Below are positions 18,845 through 26,648 of a stretch of DNA of 64,000 nt, in pieces. The stretch's first letter is position 1. Every line of letters starts with the position of its first letter. Position numbers and translations under genes: made by a program. The notes beneath the pieces were generated by a model, which saw nothing but the letters and a program-made list of their open reading frames with translations, made no database searches and was not told the DNA's origin. Source of the stretch: an uncultured Sphingomonadaceae bacterium (GTDB lineage Bacteria > Pseudomonadota > Alphaproteobacteria > Sphingomonadales > Sphingomonadaceae); contig CANLQI010000001.1 of assembly GCA_947493325.1 (NCBI GenBank), positions 1,565,375 to 1,629,374 of the forward strand, written 5' to 3'.

Positions 18845-18934
18845 CCATCGTTAAAATGCATAGGATATAAGATAGTTACCGTATATATAGATGGTAGCTA
18901 TTTATGCATGTTATAGAAAAACTTATTCACCAGT

Positions 18935-19765
18935 TCACTTTGCAGTAGCTTCTTCTGTGGCAGGCTTAGCTGGAGTTTCCGGCGCTTTTAGGTCAGCTTC
19001 CCTTTTTATCGCTACTTTTACTAATTCGAGTATATTGCTTGGTGTGCATACTTCTTGTAAATCCATTAAGTGGCGCGCTGTTTTGTTGAATGTCAGATCT
19101 TTTTCATTCAAAGTTGCTTCAAATTTATTATCAAAATCACCAATGGTAATTCTTCTAACAGAACTAATATTCTCTGAGCTAAATAAAAATTGCTCCTTAT
19201 AAATATCAAGTCCGCTGGTCAGCGCCGCACTGCCTATAGAGAAAATGGATAAAAAGTCACTTTCTGTACCCTCACTAGAAAAATCAATAACACCGAGTAG
19301 CCCCGTGATGGCAGTAGTGATAGGAGCAATCGAACTGCGCCTAACACGATTTCTTGTTTGATTTGTTGCTTTCTGGGCGAAGTAATCATTGCAACGAGAT
19401 CTAATCAATGTACCTCCTGTATCCAACATGTCTAAATATGATGTTGTTGCGTTTGCCTGATTTTTTATCTCTAGATGAATAGCCTTACAAACAGATGCTG
19501 AAAATCGATAGGCTAACAAGTTAAAAGCTTCTTCAGTCGAATTTCCACCGTAATTTTTTTTGGTTTTTTTATTATATTTAGATGCTGGAGCTGTATATTT
19601 GCCGTCTACACATTTCAAGTTCGAGTTGGTTCCCCCATCAACATGCGCCAATCGCACAGGCCTTATTGGGCCGCTAAATGCGGGCCCTGCACATGCAGAT
19701 AGGATTGTTGATGAAAATATGATGCTGGCTATTGCCAGTGTTTTTTTACTGTGACGAAATTGCAT
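18935..19765 (-). CDS. Orphan lipoprotein of unknown function
   Basis: 276-residue secreted lipoprotein that I do not recognise. Lipobox LSAC with Cys25 after a hydrophobic signal. The mature part is rich in Ser, Thr, Asn and Lys, with a weakly hydrophobic stretch around 145-160 and again 173-190, and cysteines near 52, 93 and 124. It ends in a Pro/Ala/Glu/Lys tail. Base composition is clearly more AT-rich than both neighbours, which suggests acquisition by transfer. It is convergent with sseA and has an AT-rich 144-bp upstream gap containing its promoter. No partner gene. Confidence 0.7.
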   Translation of the reverse strand: MQFRHSKKTLAIASIIFSSTILSACAGPAFSGPIRPVRLAHVDGGTNSNLKCVDGKYTAPASKYNKKTKKNYGGNSTEEAFNLLAYRFSASVCKAIHLEIKNQANATTSYLDMLDTGGTLIRSRCNDYFAQKATNQTRNRVRRSSIAPITTAITGLLGVIDFSSEGTESDFLSIFSIGSAALTSGLDIYKEQFLFSSENISSVRRITIGDFDNKFEATLNEKDLTFNKTARHLMDLQEVCTPSNILELVKVAIKREADLKAPETPAKPATEEATAK

Positions 19766-19909
19766 AAAACCTCCCGTTGCGAGATAGAATATGCGACCTC
19801 AAGTTTATTATTATGGATTCATATTATGCACATAAATGGTTAATAAATATTTAATTTTTATTAATTTTTTGAAATATTAAAGACAGGGTTTTTATAATGG
19901 AACCCATGA

Positions 19910-20353
19910 TTAAGATTGGAAGTTATTGTCACTTTCCAAATTCTCACCACAGCGGATCAGGCGGGATGTCTGGACTGCGGCCTGCCGGTGCACCACGGCT
20001 TTGCGGTATTCCGCATCGGTTACCATTTCGAGGAAACATGATGCCTCGGGATAACGCGCCACGAAAACGGTATCCCAATGTTCATCAGCCGGTCCAATGA
20101 CAATAGTTTGAAAATCCCCGCGCCAGATGATTTCACCGCCGACGCGCCCAAATATCGGTCCACTCGCCTTGCCGTATGTCGCATATGCCTCCGCCCCGCT
20201 TAGACCCGCATCGTGCAAGGGGTGATCCGCAGGATATGCCGCCTTTTCACGAAAACGCACCAGATTCAGCATCTGGATCGGCCGATCGCGCGGCAAATCC
20301 TTGAACGCTTCAAATTGCGCCTGCTCCGGATCGACATGATTTTCCGGTGTCAT
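19910..20353 (-). CDS. DUF1330 domain protein
   Basis: 147-residue cytosolic protein with a dimeric alpha-beta barrel-like DUF1330 fold (residues about 20-125); IQMLNLVRFREKA and FVARYPEASCFLEMVTDAEYRKAVVHRQAA are the typical segments. The reaction is unknown. The frame extends upstream to 20485 inside the acetyltransferase gene, but AAAGGACAT before the ATG at 20353, one base after the acetyltransferase stop, decides the start and points to an operon of the two genes. Confidence 0.82.
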   Translation of the reverse strand: MTPENHVDPEQAQFEAFKDLPRDRPIQMLNLVRFREKAAYPADHPLHDAGLSGAEAYATYGKASGPIFGRVGGEIIWRGDFQTIVIGPADEHWDTVFVARYPEASCFLEMVTDAEYRKAVVHRQAAVQTSRLIRCGENLESDNNFQS

Positions 20354-20354
20354 C

Positions 20355-20900
20355 TCAATGTCCTTTATTTCTTGCGCGCCATGCTTCGCGTGTCTGTTCA
20401 TAGCTGTCAACCGGATGGTCCTGATAGGGTGCGGGCAGGCGTGTCGCGCCCTGATTGGTCGAACCCAGCCGCTCGGCCAGTGCAATCGACGCGTGGTTGT
20501 CAGGTGCGATTGTATGGATCACCTTGTCCCAGCGCAGCACATCGAACACATAGTCAAGCGAAGCCACCGCAGCTTCATAGGCATAGCCCTTGCCCTCATA
20601 TTCGGAGAGTATGCCCCAGCCGACTTCCTTGCCCGGCCAATCTTCCGGCTGCCATGGTCCGATCCGGCCAATCCACGCCCCGCTATCACGCAGGATAAGC
20701 GAGAACATACCGAAACCCCTGATATGCCATGCACCCGACATACAGCAGAGGCCGCGCCAGGCTTCGCTGCGTGACTGCACACCGCCCAGATGTTCCATGG
20801 TTTTGGGATCGGAGTGGAATTTAAACCAGCCATCCAGATCTTGCGCACCCGGCGGGCGCAGGATCAATCGCTCTGTCACCAATATCGGTCCGTACATCAT
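20355..20900 (-). CDS. GNAT N-acetyltransferase, RimJ/RimL type
   Basis: 181-residue acetyltransferase. It opens with VTERLILRPP, the hallmark of the RimJ/RimL-like group, and shows the acetyl-CoA-binding stretch EVGWGILSEYEGKGYAYEA (residues about 100-118), where the Q/R-x2-G-x-G/A loop is recognisable as EGKGYA. The C-terminal part DNHASIALAERLGS is also typical. The acceptor (protein N-terminus, amino acid or small amine) cannot be told. It is the first gene of a two-gene operon with the DUF1330 protein. Confidence 0.85.
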   Translation of the reverse strand: MMYGPILVTERLILRPPGAQDLDGWFKFHSDPKTMEHLGGVQSRSEAWRGLCCMSGAWHIRGFGMFSLILRDSGAWIGRIGPWQPEDWPGKEVGWGILSEYEGKGYAYEAAVASLDYVFDVLRWDKVIHTIAPDNHASIALAERLGSTNQGATRLPAPYQDHPVDSYEQTREAWRARNKGH

Positions 20901-20979
20901 ATCATGCCCCCTTAAAACTCTTGCCCCTTAAAATCAGGGAATGGCGACCATAGGCATGACGGCATAAAACGCAAATGAA

Positions 20980-21098
20980 ACAGGCCGGCCTCACCAAAGG
21001 GAAGAAGCCGGCCTGTCATAAACCCGCATGGGGCGTCTTGATTATTTGCAGCAAAATGGTGAGGGGATCAGAATTCTCGGTTAACCATATCCCCTCAC
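20980..21098. repeat. Two successive perfect 10-bp hairpins
   Basis: ACAGGCCGGC and GCCGGCCTGT form a 10-bp stem over a 17-nt loop (20980-21016); GTGAGGGGAT and ATCCCCTCAC form another over a 20-nt loop (21059-21098). Neither is followed by a T run. They lie in the 274-bp gap between the GNAT gene start and the end of the glycine-zipper gene, so they may be transcript ends or repeat units. Confidence 0.55.
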
Positions 21099-21174
21099 CC
21101 ACTGCGACCCGGCGGCTCTCCGCCAAGCTTGTATCACTGCCCCGTTGTGAAGGGGCGGTAATGCCGTAATGTGA

Positions 21175-21810
21175 TTAGCGGCAGCGATAATTGCCGCGGT
21201 CGATGGCACGGCCCAGGATCGCACCGCCCGCTGCGCCCAATATCGTGCCCAGCGTCCTGTCACCGCGGCCCGCGACTTCGTTGCCGATCAGTCCACCGAC
21301 AGCGCCGCCGATCAACAGGCCCGTCGTGCCGTCATCGCGGCGGCAGTAATAGCGGCCATCGCGGCGGTCACGCCAGATGCGCGTGTCGCGGCGGATCTGC
21401 TGATCGCGGTAATAGGCGCGGCGGTCGCGTTGATATTGACGGCGCTGCTGCTGACGGTAATAGCGGCGATCTTCGCGGTAGCGGCGCTGCTGGTGTTTAT
21501 AGCGTTTCTTGGCGCGCTTATAGGCCCGTTTGTCACGGTAGCGGCGGCGCTCATAACGATCATCGTCATCGTCGTCATAATAACGGCCATAGCGGCGATA
21601 ACGCCGATCATCATCGTCATCATCATCAAACATTGCAGGTGCGTGTAACCCCGGAAGCTGGCCGGGAAGCTGATAAGCGGGCGCACTGTGCAAAGTCAGC
21701 GTTGTGGATGCAGCGGCAACCGGAACCGGCGCGGCCATGGCTGGCGCAGAGACGGTTAACGCCCCTAATGCAAGCGGTGCAGATAGAAGAGGTAGTAAAG
21801 CGCGTTTCAT
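21175..21810 (-). CDS. Glycine-zipper 2TM domain envelope protein with Asp and Arg/Tyr tracts
   Basis: 211-residue exported protein. Residues 1-26 form a signal peptide ending APAMA. Two runs of aspartates (about 62-68 and 79-84) are followed by a highly basic, Arg/Tyr/Gln-rich stretch (about 85-160) and then a glycine-zipper domain at about 165-205 (GLLIGGAVGGLIGNEVAG, GTILGAAGGAILG), known from outer-membrane-associated proteins of the Rickettsia 17-kDa-antigen type. Function unknown, likely structural in the envelope. The gene stands alone; a GC hairpin lies just downstream (around 21137-21158). Confidence 0.82.
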   Translation of the reverse strand: MKRALLPLLSAPLALGALTVSAPAMAAPVPVAAASTTLTLHSAPAYQLPGQLPGLHAPAMFDDDDDDDRRYRRYGRYYDDDDDDRYERRRYRDKRAYKRAKKRYKHQQRRYREDRRYYRQQQRRQYQRDRRAYYRDQQIRRDTRIWRDRRDGRYYCRRDDGTTGLLIGGAVGGLIGNEVAGRGDRTLGTILGAAGGAILGRAIDRGNYRCR

Positions 21811-21982
21811 ATTTCATCTCCCGGTAGGTAATTGCGACTCAGCGTTTTATTTTGCGTGTTCATAAATAGGCGTGCTTTTATGAATATTTTACAACCTGTC
21901 CGACAGGCTGCGCTTTTTTGCGACGAACCGTTTACATTTGCGCTTTTTCTGCATGCCGGGTGAATGAAACTGGGGTTTTTCG

Positions 21983-22261
21983 ATGGAAAACATGCGCCAG
22001 ATACTTGCGATTGCGCACCGCCTTACCTATATAACACACATGGCCAATCTAGTTTCTATCATCATCGGCATATTCGCGCTGATACTCGCAATCCCCTCTT
22101 TCATCCCGCTGCTTGGCTGGGGCAACTGGCTGGTTGTGCCCATCGCGCTGGTCGGTGTTGTGTTCGGGGTAATTTCCAGTTCAAACACAGGTCGCAATCT
22201 GTGCCTCATCGTGGCGTTGATCGGCATCATTCGGCTATCTTTGGGCGGCGGTTTCATCTAA
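21983..22261 (+). CDS. Small membrane protein of unknown function
   Basis: 92 residues with two or three hydrophobic helices (about 22-40, 47-64, 70-88). No family recognised. A shorter start, MANLVSII at 22040, would begin directly before the first helix; neither start has a clear ribosome site, so the N-terminus is uncertain. The stop is 9 bases before the rarD start, and the two genes probably share a transcript. Confidence 0.6.
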   Translation: MENMRQILAIAHRLTYITHMANLVSIIIGIFALILAIPSFIPLLGWGNWLVVPIALVGVVFGVISSSNTGRNLCLIVALIGIIRLSLGGGFI

Positions 22262-22270
22262 GCCGCGCGG

Positions 22271-23179
22271 ATGAATTCTGATTCATCCGCATCTTCCTCA
22301 AAATCCGGCCTGATACAGGCGGTCATTACCTATACAATCTGGGGCTTTATGCCGCTGTTTTTCAAACAGCTACAGCATGTCTCCGCGCTGGAGGTTGTGG
22401 CGCACCGGGTCGTGTGGTCGGTGGGTATGTTGCTTGCCGCGCTATGGCTGCTGGGCCGAATGGGCGAATATCGCGTCGCGCTTGCTGAACCACGCACGCG
22501 CAATATGCTGTTTTTAAGCGCATTCCTGATCGCCGCCAACTGGCTGATTTATATCTGGGCGATTTATCAGGACCAGATTCTGGCGGCGAGTCTGGGTTAT
22601 TATCTCAACCCACTGCTGAACGTGGTTCTGGGCGCGCTGTTCCTTGGCGAGCGATTGCGGCCCGTGCAATGGCTCTGCGTGGCGCTCGCCGCGATCGGTG
22701 TCGCTGTACTCGCTTCGGAAACGCTGTCCACCATCTGGATCAGCTTTGCGCTCGCGCTGACATTTGGCACCTATGGCCTGGTGCGCAAGGTTGCGCCTGT
22801 GGGTTCCATCCCCGGCCTGACCGTGGAAACCACCCTGCTCTTCCCGCTCGCGCTTGGCTTTGCCGCATGGGCATGGTTTTACAGCGCAAGCCCCGGTTTC
22901 GGATTCGACATGCGCACAGACATATATCTGGTCGCGGGCGGTGCGATTACGGCGATACCGCTGCTGTTATTCGCATCCGCCGCCAAGAAACTGACGCTCG
23001 CAACGCTAGGTTTTGTGCAATATATAGGCCCCACCATCCAATTTTTGCTGGGTGTGTTCCTGTATAAAGAAGCGCTGACACCGGCGCACCTGATCTGTTT
23101 CGGCCTGATCTGGACCAGCCTTATCATCTATTCGGGCGAGGGATGGCTGCGTTCGCGTAGGCAGGCGCAGCCGGTTTGA
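22271..23179 (+). CDS. rarD: RarD-type EamA transporter
   Basis: 302-residue inner-membrane protein with ten predicted helices, made of two EamA repeats. The opening TYTIWGFMPLFFKQLQHVSALEVVAHR is the diagnostic start of the RarD group (named after chloramphenicol sensitivity, real substrate not established), and GYYLNPLLNVVLGALFLGE marks the end of the first repeat. It follows the small membrane protein by 9 bases and is convergent with pyrC; a composite palindrome lies between them. Confidence 0.9.
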   Translation: MNSDSSASSSKSGLIQAVITYTIWGFMPLFFKQLQHVSALEVVAHRVVWSVGMLLAALWLLGRMGEYRVALAEPRTRNMLFLSAFLIAANWLIYIWAIYQDQILAASLGYYLNPLLNVVLGALFLGERLRPVQWLCVALAAIGVAVLASETLSTIWISFALALTFGTYGLVRKVAPVGSIPGLTVETTLLFPLALGFAAWAWFYSASPGFGFDMRTDIYLVAGGAITAIPLLLFASAAKKLTLATLGFVQYIGPTIQFLLGVFLYKEALTPAHLICFGLIWTSLIIYSGEGWLRSRRQAQPV

Positions 23180-23210
23180 AATATTGTTCACCAGTTCCAA
23201 ATAAATAACT

Positions 23211-23301
23211 GTCATTCCTGCGAAAGCGGGAATCTATCTCACCAAACTGACATTTAAATGCAGCTGTTGTGAGATAGATTCCCAGTCAAGCTGGGAATGA
23301 C
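23211..23301. repeat. Composite palindromic repeat between rarD and pyrC
   Basis: Outer arms GTCATTCC (23211) and GGAATGAC (23294-23301) enclose a 15-bp perfect inverted pair, GGGAATCTATCTCAC (23228-23242) and its complement (23269-23283). Each outer arm also forms its own small hairpin (ATTCCTGC-GAAA-GCGGGAAT on the left; TTCCCAG-TCAAG-CTGGGAA on the right), so the unit can fold as a cross. It sits between convergent genes. Confidence 0.75.
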
Positions 23302-23305
23302 TGGA

Positions 23306-24340
23306 TTAGGCAACCCTCCAACCTATCGCCTGTCCGGCATGAAATGGTATAATTGCACCTGTCGTCGCATCGATCCGTTCGGGCACATCCGTGGCTGCGC
23401 GTTCAAGCGTGACCGTGCCATCATTTAGTGGCAGGCCGTAAAAGCGCGGGCCATTTTCCGAAGCGAATGCTTCCAGTCTGTCCAGCGCGCCTTCTTCATC
23501 AAATACTGCTGCATAGCTTTCCAATGCATAGGGCGCGTTAAATATGCCCGCGCAGCCGCATGCGGATTCCTTTGCGCCCACTTCATGCGGCGCGCTGTCG
23601 GTGCCCAGGAAATATTTGGGCGAGCCTGATGTCGCCGCCTTGCGCAGTGCCAGCCGGTGCTCCTCACGTTTGGCCACGGGCAGGCAATAGGCATGCGGGC
23701 GGATGCCACCGGCAAAAATCGCATTGCGGTTAATATGCAGGTGCTGCGGCGTGATGGTCGCGGCGACGTTGGCGTTCGCACCATCCACAAACTGCACCGC
23801 ATCTTTCGTGGTGATATGTTCGAACACCACCTTGAGTTCGGGGAGTGTTTCCACCAGCCCCGACAACGTACGTTCGATGAAAACAGCTTCCCGGTCGAAA
23901 ATATCGATATGCGCTTCCGTCACTTCACCATGGATGAGCAAAGGCATGCCGATATCCGCCATGCGTTCCAAAACGCCCATGATATTGGCAACATCAGTGA
24001 CGCCATGCGCGCTGTTGGTCGTGGCATTGGCGGGATAAAGCTTGGCAGCGGTGAAAACGCCGCTTTCAAAGCCGCGCGCCATATCGCCCGCATCCGCATC
24101 ATCGGTCAGGTAGCAGGTCATCAGCGGTGTAAAATCACTGTCTTCCGGCAGCGCGCCCATGATCCGGTCACGATACGCGCTTGCGGCGGCGGCGCTCGTC
24201 ACAGGCGGCGACAGGTTCGGCATCACAATCGCGCGCGCAAACTGCCGCGCGGTATAATGCGCTACTTCGCGCAGCATATCGCCGTCGCGCAGGTGCACAT
24301 GCCAGTCATCGGGGCGGCGGATAGTGAGTGTATCGGTCAT
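23306..24340 (-). CDS. pyrC: Dihydroorotase (class II, E. coli type)
   Basis: 344-residue zinc enzyme of pyrimidine synthesis that closes carbamoyl aspartate to dihydroorotate. The metal motif DWHVHLRDG gives His14 and His16; the lysine expected to be carboxylated is Lys100 in [15 protein letters not shown]; further ligands lie in LIHGEV and VFEHITT, and the catalytic Asp in GTDSAPHE. Length and motifs match the homodimeric E. coli type. A long hairpin stands just upstream of the start (24373-24462), between this gene and the divergent ygfZ. Confidence 0.96.
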   Translation of the reverse strand: MTDTLTIRRPDDWHVHLRDGDMLREVAHYTARQFARAIVMPNLSPPVTSAAAASAYRDRIMGALPEDSDFTPLMTCYLTDDADAGDMARGFESGVFTAAKLYPANATTNSAHGVTDVANIMGVLERMADIGMPLLIHGEVTEAHIDIFDREAVFIERTLSGLVETLPELKVVFEHITTKDAVQFVDGANANVAATITPQHLHINRNAIFAGGIRPHAYCLPVAKREEHRLALRKAATSGSPKYFLGTDSAPHEVGAKESACGCAGIFNAPYALESYAAVFDEEGALDRLEAFASENGPRFYGLPLNDGTVTLERAATDVPERIDATTGAIIPFHAGQAIGWRVA

Positions 24341-24372
24341 AGTTACTTTCTTTTTGGCTCACTCCCGTTCGC

Positions 24373-24462
24373 AAGTCGGTACCGGCCCGCTCCCCCGGCC
24401 AACCTCCCGATACATTATACCCTGTCGGGAGGTTGGGCGGGGGAGCGGGCCGGTACCGACTT
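24373..24462. repeat. 38-bp near-perfect inverted repeat (long hairpin)
   Basis: Left arm 24373-24410, loop of 14 bases, right arm 24425-24462; 37 of 38 positions pair, the mismatch lying in the GGCC/GCCC centre. The outer ends contain AAGTCGGTACCGGCCCGCTC. It fills most of the gap between the divergent pyrC and ygfZ starts, so it would be in the 5' leader of one or both transcripts. Confidence 0.85.
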
Positions 24463-24530
24463 ATCGCCGTGAGGCGATCAAACGAAAGACTCAACTTTTA
24501 TTTCCCTACCATAATCCCTACCTAATCCCC

Positions 24531-25313
24531 ATGAGCAATGCCACCCAATTAGACCGCACCGTTATCAGAATCTCACCCATGGACGATGCCGAAGACGTCC
24601 GCGCATTCCTGCAGGGGCTGGTGACACAGGATATGACCGCTGTGCAGCAGGGTCAGCCACTATGGGCCGCATTGCTGGGCGCGCAGGGCAAGGCGCTGTA
24701 TGATTTTATCCTCTGGGCAGACGCTGACACTGACATATTGATCGACTGCGAACGCGAGGTGGCGGAAGATCTGGCCAAGCGGCTGACGCTCTACCGCCTG
24801 CGCCGCAAAATCGCGATTTTTGTGGATGATAGCATTTTTGTGCATTGGTCACTCAGTGTTCCTGCGAAAGCAGGAACCCAGGACATCAAAGCGCAGAAAT
24901 ATATATCACATGACCCTCGCCTCCCTGCGCTTGGAAAACGCTGGCTGTCGCGGGACACTTCCAATAGCGCCGACGATGCATGGAAAGCCCATCGCCTTTC
25001 TCTGGGCGTGACCGAGGGACAGGCAGAGCTCGGCCATGACAAGACACTCTGGCTGGAATGCAATGCGGCGGAGCTGAACGGTGTGAGCTTCACCAAGGGC
25101 TGCTATGTCGGACAGGAAAATACCGCGCGCATGAATTACCGGCAGAAAGTGAACCGCCGCATGGTGGTGGTCCCGCTGGATACAGCCGATGAAAAGCGCC
25201 AGCGCATTGCCTATCCGGAGCTTGGCCTTTCCGTTGAACACCGCCGTGTCGCAGACCTGGAAGGGCTGGATTTACCAAGTTGGCTCGCAAAGGCTATAGA
25301 ACCCGGTGCATAA
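24531..25313 (+). CDS. ygfZ: YgfZ/GcvT-like folate-binding Fe-S maturation protein with a repeat-derived insertion
   Basis: 260-residue folate-binding protein that helps maintain certain Fe-S enzymes. The family signature KGCYVGQEN with its conserved cysteine is present (about residues 189-197), and LTLYRLRRKIAI precedes it. The frame is open upstream to 24324 only because it runs through the hairpin; the ATG at 24531 gives the normal N-terminus. After residue 107 a 19-residue stretch (LSVPAKAGTQ, then DIKAQKYIS) interrupts the normal VHWS-HDPRLPALG sequence. It is coded by a palindromic repeat inserted in frame, see 24849-24909. The rest of the protein looks intact, so it probably still works. 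Confidence 0.88.
   Translation: MSNATQLDRTVIRISPMDDAEDVRAFLQGLVTQDMTAVQQGQPLWAALLGAQGKALYDFILWADADTDILIDCEREVAEDLAKRLTLYRLRRKIAIFVDDSIFVHWSLSVPAKAGTQDIKAQKYISHDPRLPALGKRWLSRDTSNSADDAWKAHRLSLGVTEGQAELGHDKTLWLECNAAELNGVSFTKGCYVGQENTARMNYRQKVNRRMVVVPLDTADEKRQRIAYPELGLSVEHRRVADLEGLDLPSWLAKAIEPGA
24849..24909. mobile_element. 57-bp palindromic element inserted in frame inside ygfZ
   Basis: TCAC at 24849-24852 and again at 24906-24909 bracket the insert; removing one copy plus the insert (57 bases = 19 codons) restores VHWS-HDPRLPALG, the expected protein. Inside is a perfect hairpin GTTCCTGC-GAAA-GCAGGAAC (24858-24877), the same core as the repeats at 6284-6303 and 23215-23234. The 4-bp duplication is short and could be chance, but together with frame preservation it supports a true insertion. 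Confidence 0.75.
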
Positions 25314-25342
25314 TACGCGCGTCCATATGCAAAAATCATAAT

Positions 25343-25364
25343 TGATAATTTCTCTCAATTATCA
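25343..25364. promoter_or_regulatory. Possible operator of the TetR gene
   Basis: TGATAATT-TCTCTC-AATTATCA is a perfect 8-bp inverted repeat with 6-bp spacer, 47 bases before the tetR start. Size and place fit an autoregulatory TetR operator. Confidence 0.5.
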
Positions 25365-25411
25365 TATAACTGTCTTACTTAACTATTGCAGATAGATGAC
25401 AGGAGCCGCAT

Positions 25412-26050
25412 ATGGCACGCCCGCAAATTGATATGGAAGCCACAAAAGCCAAATTGCTGGAGACGTGCGAAGACATGATCCGTGAGCGCGGTGCAGTCAG
25501 TTTCACGATGACTGATATTGCGCAGGCGGCGGGCATGTCACAATCCAATGCCTATCGTTTCTTTGCGAGCAAGGATGAACTGGCCGAAGCCATGGCGGGC
25601 CGGTGGTTTGAAGAATTGACAGCCATGATGGAAGACGTCGTTGCATCGGATATGCCCGCACGCGACAAAATGTATCATTTTTTTGCACGCCGGCTTGAGC
25701 TGAAGCATCAGCGTCTGAACGAAGATCCCGCACTTTTCGCCGCTTATATGGAGCTGGGCGATGAGCATTTTGAAGTGGTGCGCGGCTATATTGACCTGGC
25801 CGACCATTATATGGCGACCATCATTGGCGAGGCGATGGGAGAAGGCTATTTCAAAGGGCTTGAAATTGATGAAACTGTCTCGCTCATCAACACAATGGTG
25901 CAGCCGTTTTGCAACCCGACCCTGATGATGCAGCTGCATACGCTGGCCAATACCGAAAAGCTGACGATGGTGATCGATACGATTTTCCGGGGACTGCACA
26001 GGGATGGTGATACAACAGCTTCCACACCGCAACTGCGGCAGGTCAGCTAG
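25412..26050 (+). CDS. TetR-family transcriptional regulator
   Basis: 212-residue regulator. Residues about 12-58 form the TetR DNA-binding domain (RGAVSFTMTDIAQAAGMSQ, then SNAYRFFASKDELAEAM). The C-terminal helices are a ligand and dimer domain with several Met, Phe and Tyr residues. AGGAGC is 8 bases before the ATG. It ends 3 bases before the end of the convergent rhodanese gene. No dedicated target gene is adjacent; the palindrome 25343-25364 suggests control of its own expression. Confidence 0.87.
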   Translation: MARPQIDMEATKAKLLETCEDMIRERGAVSFTMTDIAQAAGMSQSNAYRFFASKDELAEAMAGRWFEELTAMMEDVVASDMPARDKMYHFFARRLELKHQRLNEDPALFAAYMELGDEHFEVVRGYIDLADHYMATIIGEAMGEGYFKGLEIDETVSLINTMVQPFCNPTLMMQLHTLANTEKLTMVIDTIFRGLHRDGDTTASTPQLRQVS

Positions 26051-26053
26051 GCA

Positions 26054-26587
26054 CTAGCCCCCTGTATCTTCACCGCGCGCACCGCTGACAAACGCTACGC
26101 GCGGATCATCCATATCCACCACATCGTTCAGCTCATAAATATTGCGATATCCATAGCCATATAGGTTGATAAAAGTCGGGATATTGAGCGCGAGCGGCGC
26201 GCGTTTCGTAACGACCGGGGCGCGGTTATTGCTGAAATTATTGTTGCAGTATATCAGGATCGCACGGTCGGTATCGCCGATCACTTTGGCCAGTTTCTCG
26301 TCCGTAAAATCGGAGAAAGGCAGATTGACCGCGCCCTTGATATGCCCGGCGGCAAATGCGGCGGCAGAGCGGGTATCAAGTATCAACACGCCTGGTGTCG
26401 CCGCCAATTCCTGAAACCTGTCAAAATCCACGAGCCGTGATTGACGGTATGTCTCAAGCTCTGTCGTTAGCGCGGCAAAACCCTGATAGTCCACTTGCGG
26501 ATTGTCTGACAGTTCCTGCGCCGCAGCAGGCATTGCCAGCAGCGGACAGCATAATAATGCGATGGAAACACGCGCAGCAATTGACAT
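26054..26587 (-). CDS. Periplasmic single-domain rhodanese
   Basis: 177-residue exported protein: signal peptide 1-23 ending PAAAQ, then a rhodanese domain (about 50-160). GVLILDTRSAAAFAAGHIKGAVNLPFSDF is cleanly recognisable in parts, and the active cysteine lies in IYCNNNFSNNRAP, a longer and Asn-rich loop than in standard rhodaneses, so the acceptor may differ. GAGGGAGAG precedes the ATG. It lies 61 bases downstream of the DUF389 gene and may be read from it. Confidence 0.86.
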   Translation of the reverse strand: MSIAARVSIALLCCPLLAMPAAAQELSDNPQVDYQGFAALTTELETYRQSRLVDFDRFQELAATPGVLILDTRSAAAFAAGHIKGAVNLPFSDFTDEKLAKVIGDTDRAILIYCNNNFSNNRAPVVTKRAPLALNIPTFINLYGYGYRNIYELNDVVDMDDPRVAFVSGARGEDTGG

Positions 26588-26648
26588 GGAAACTCTCCCT
26601 CTGCTGACGGAAAGCTATGCTATCGCTTTTAAACCATTGCTGAATGGC

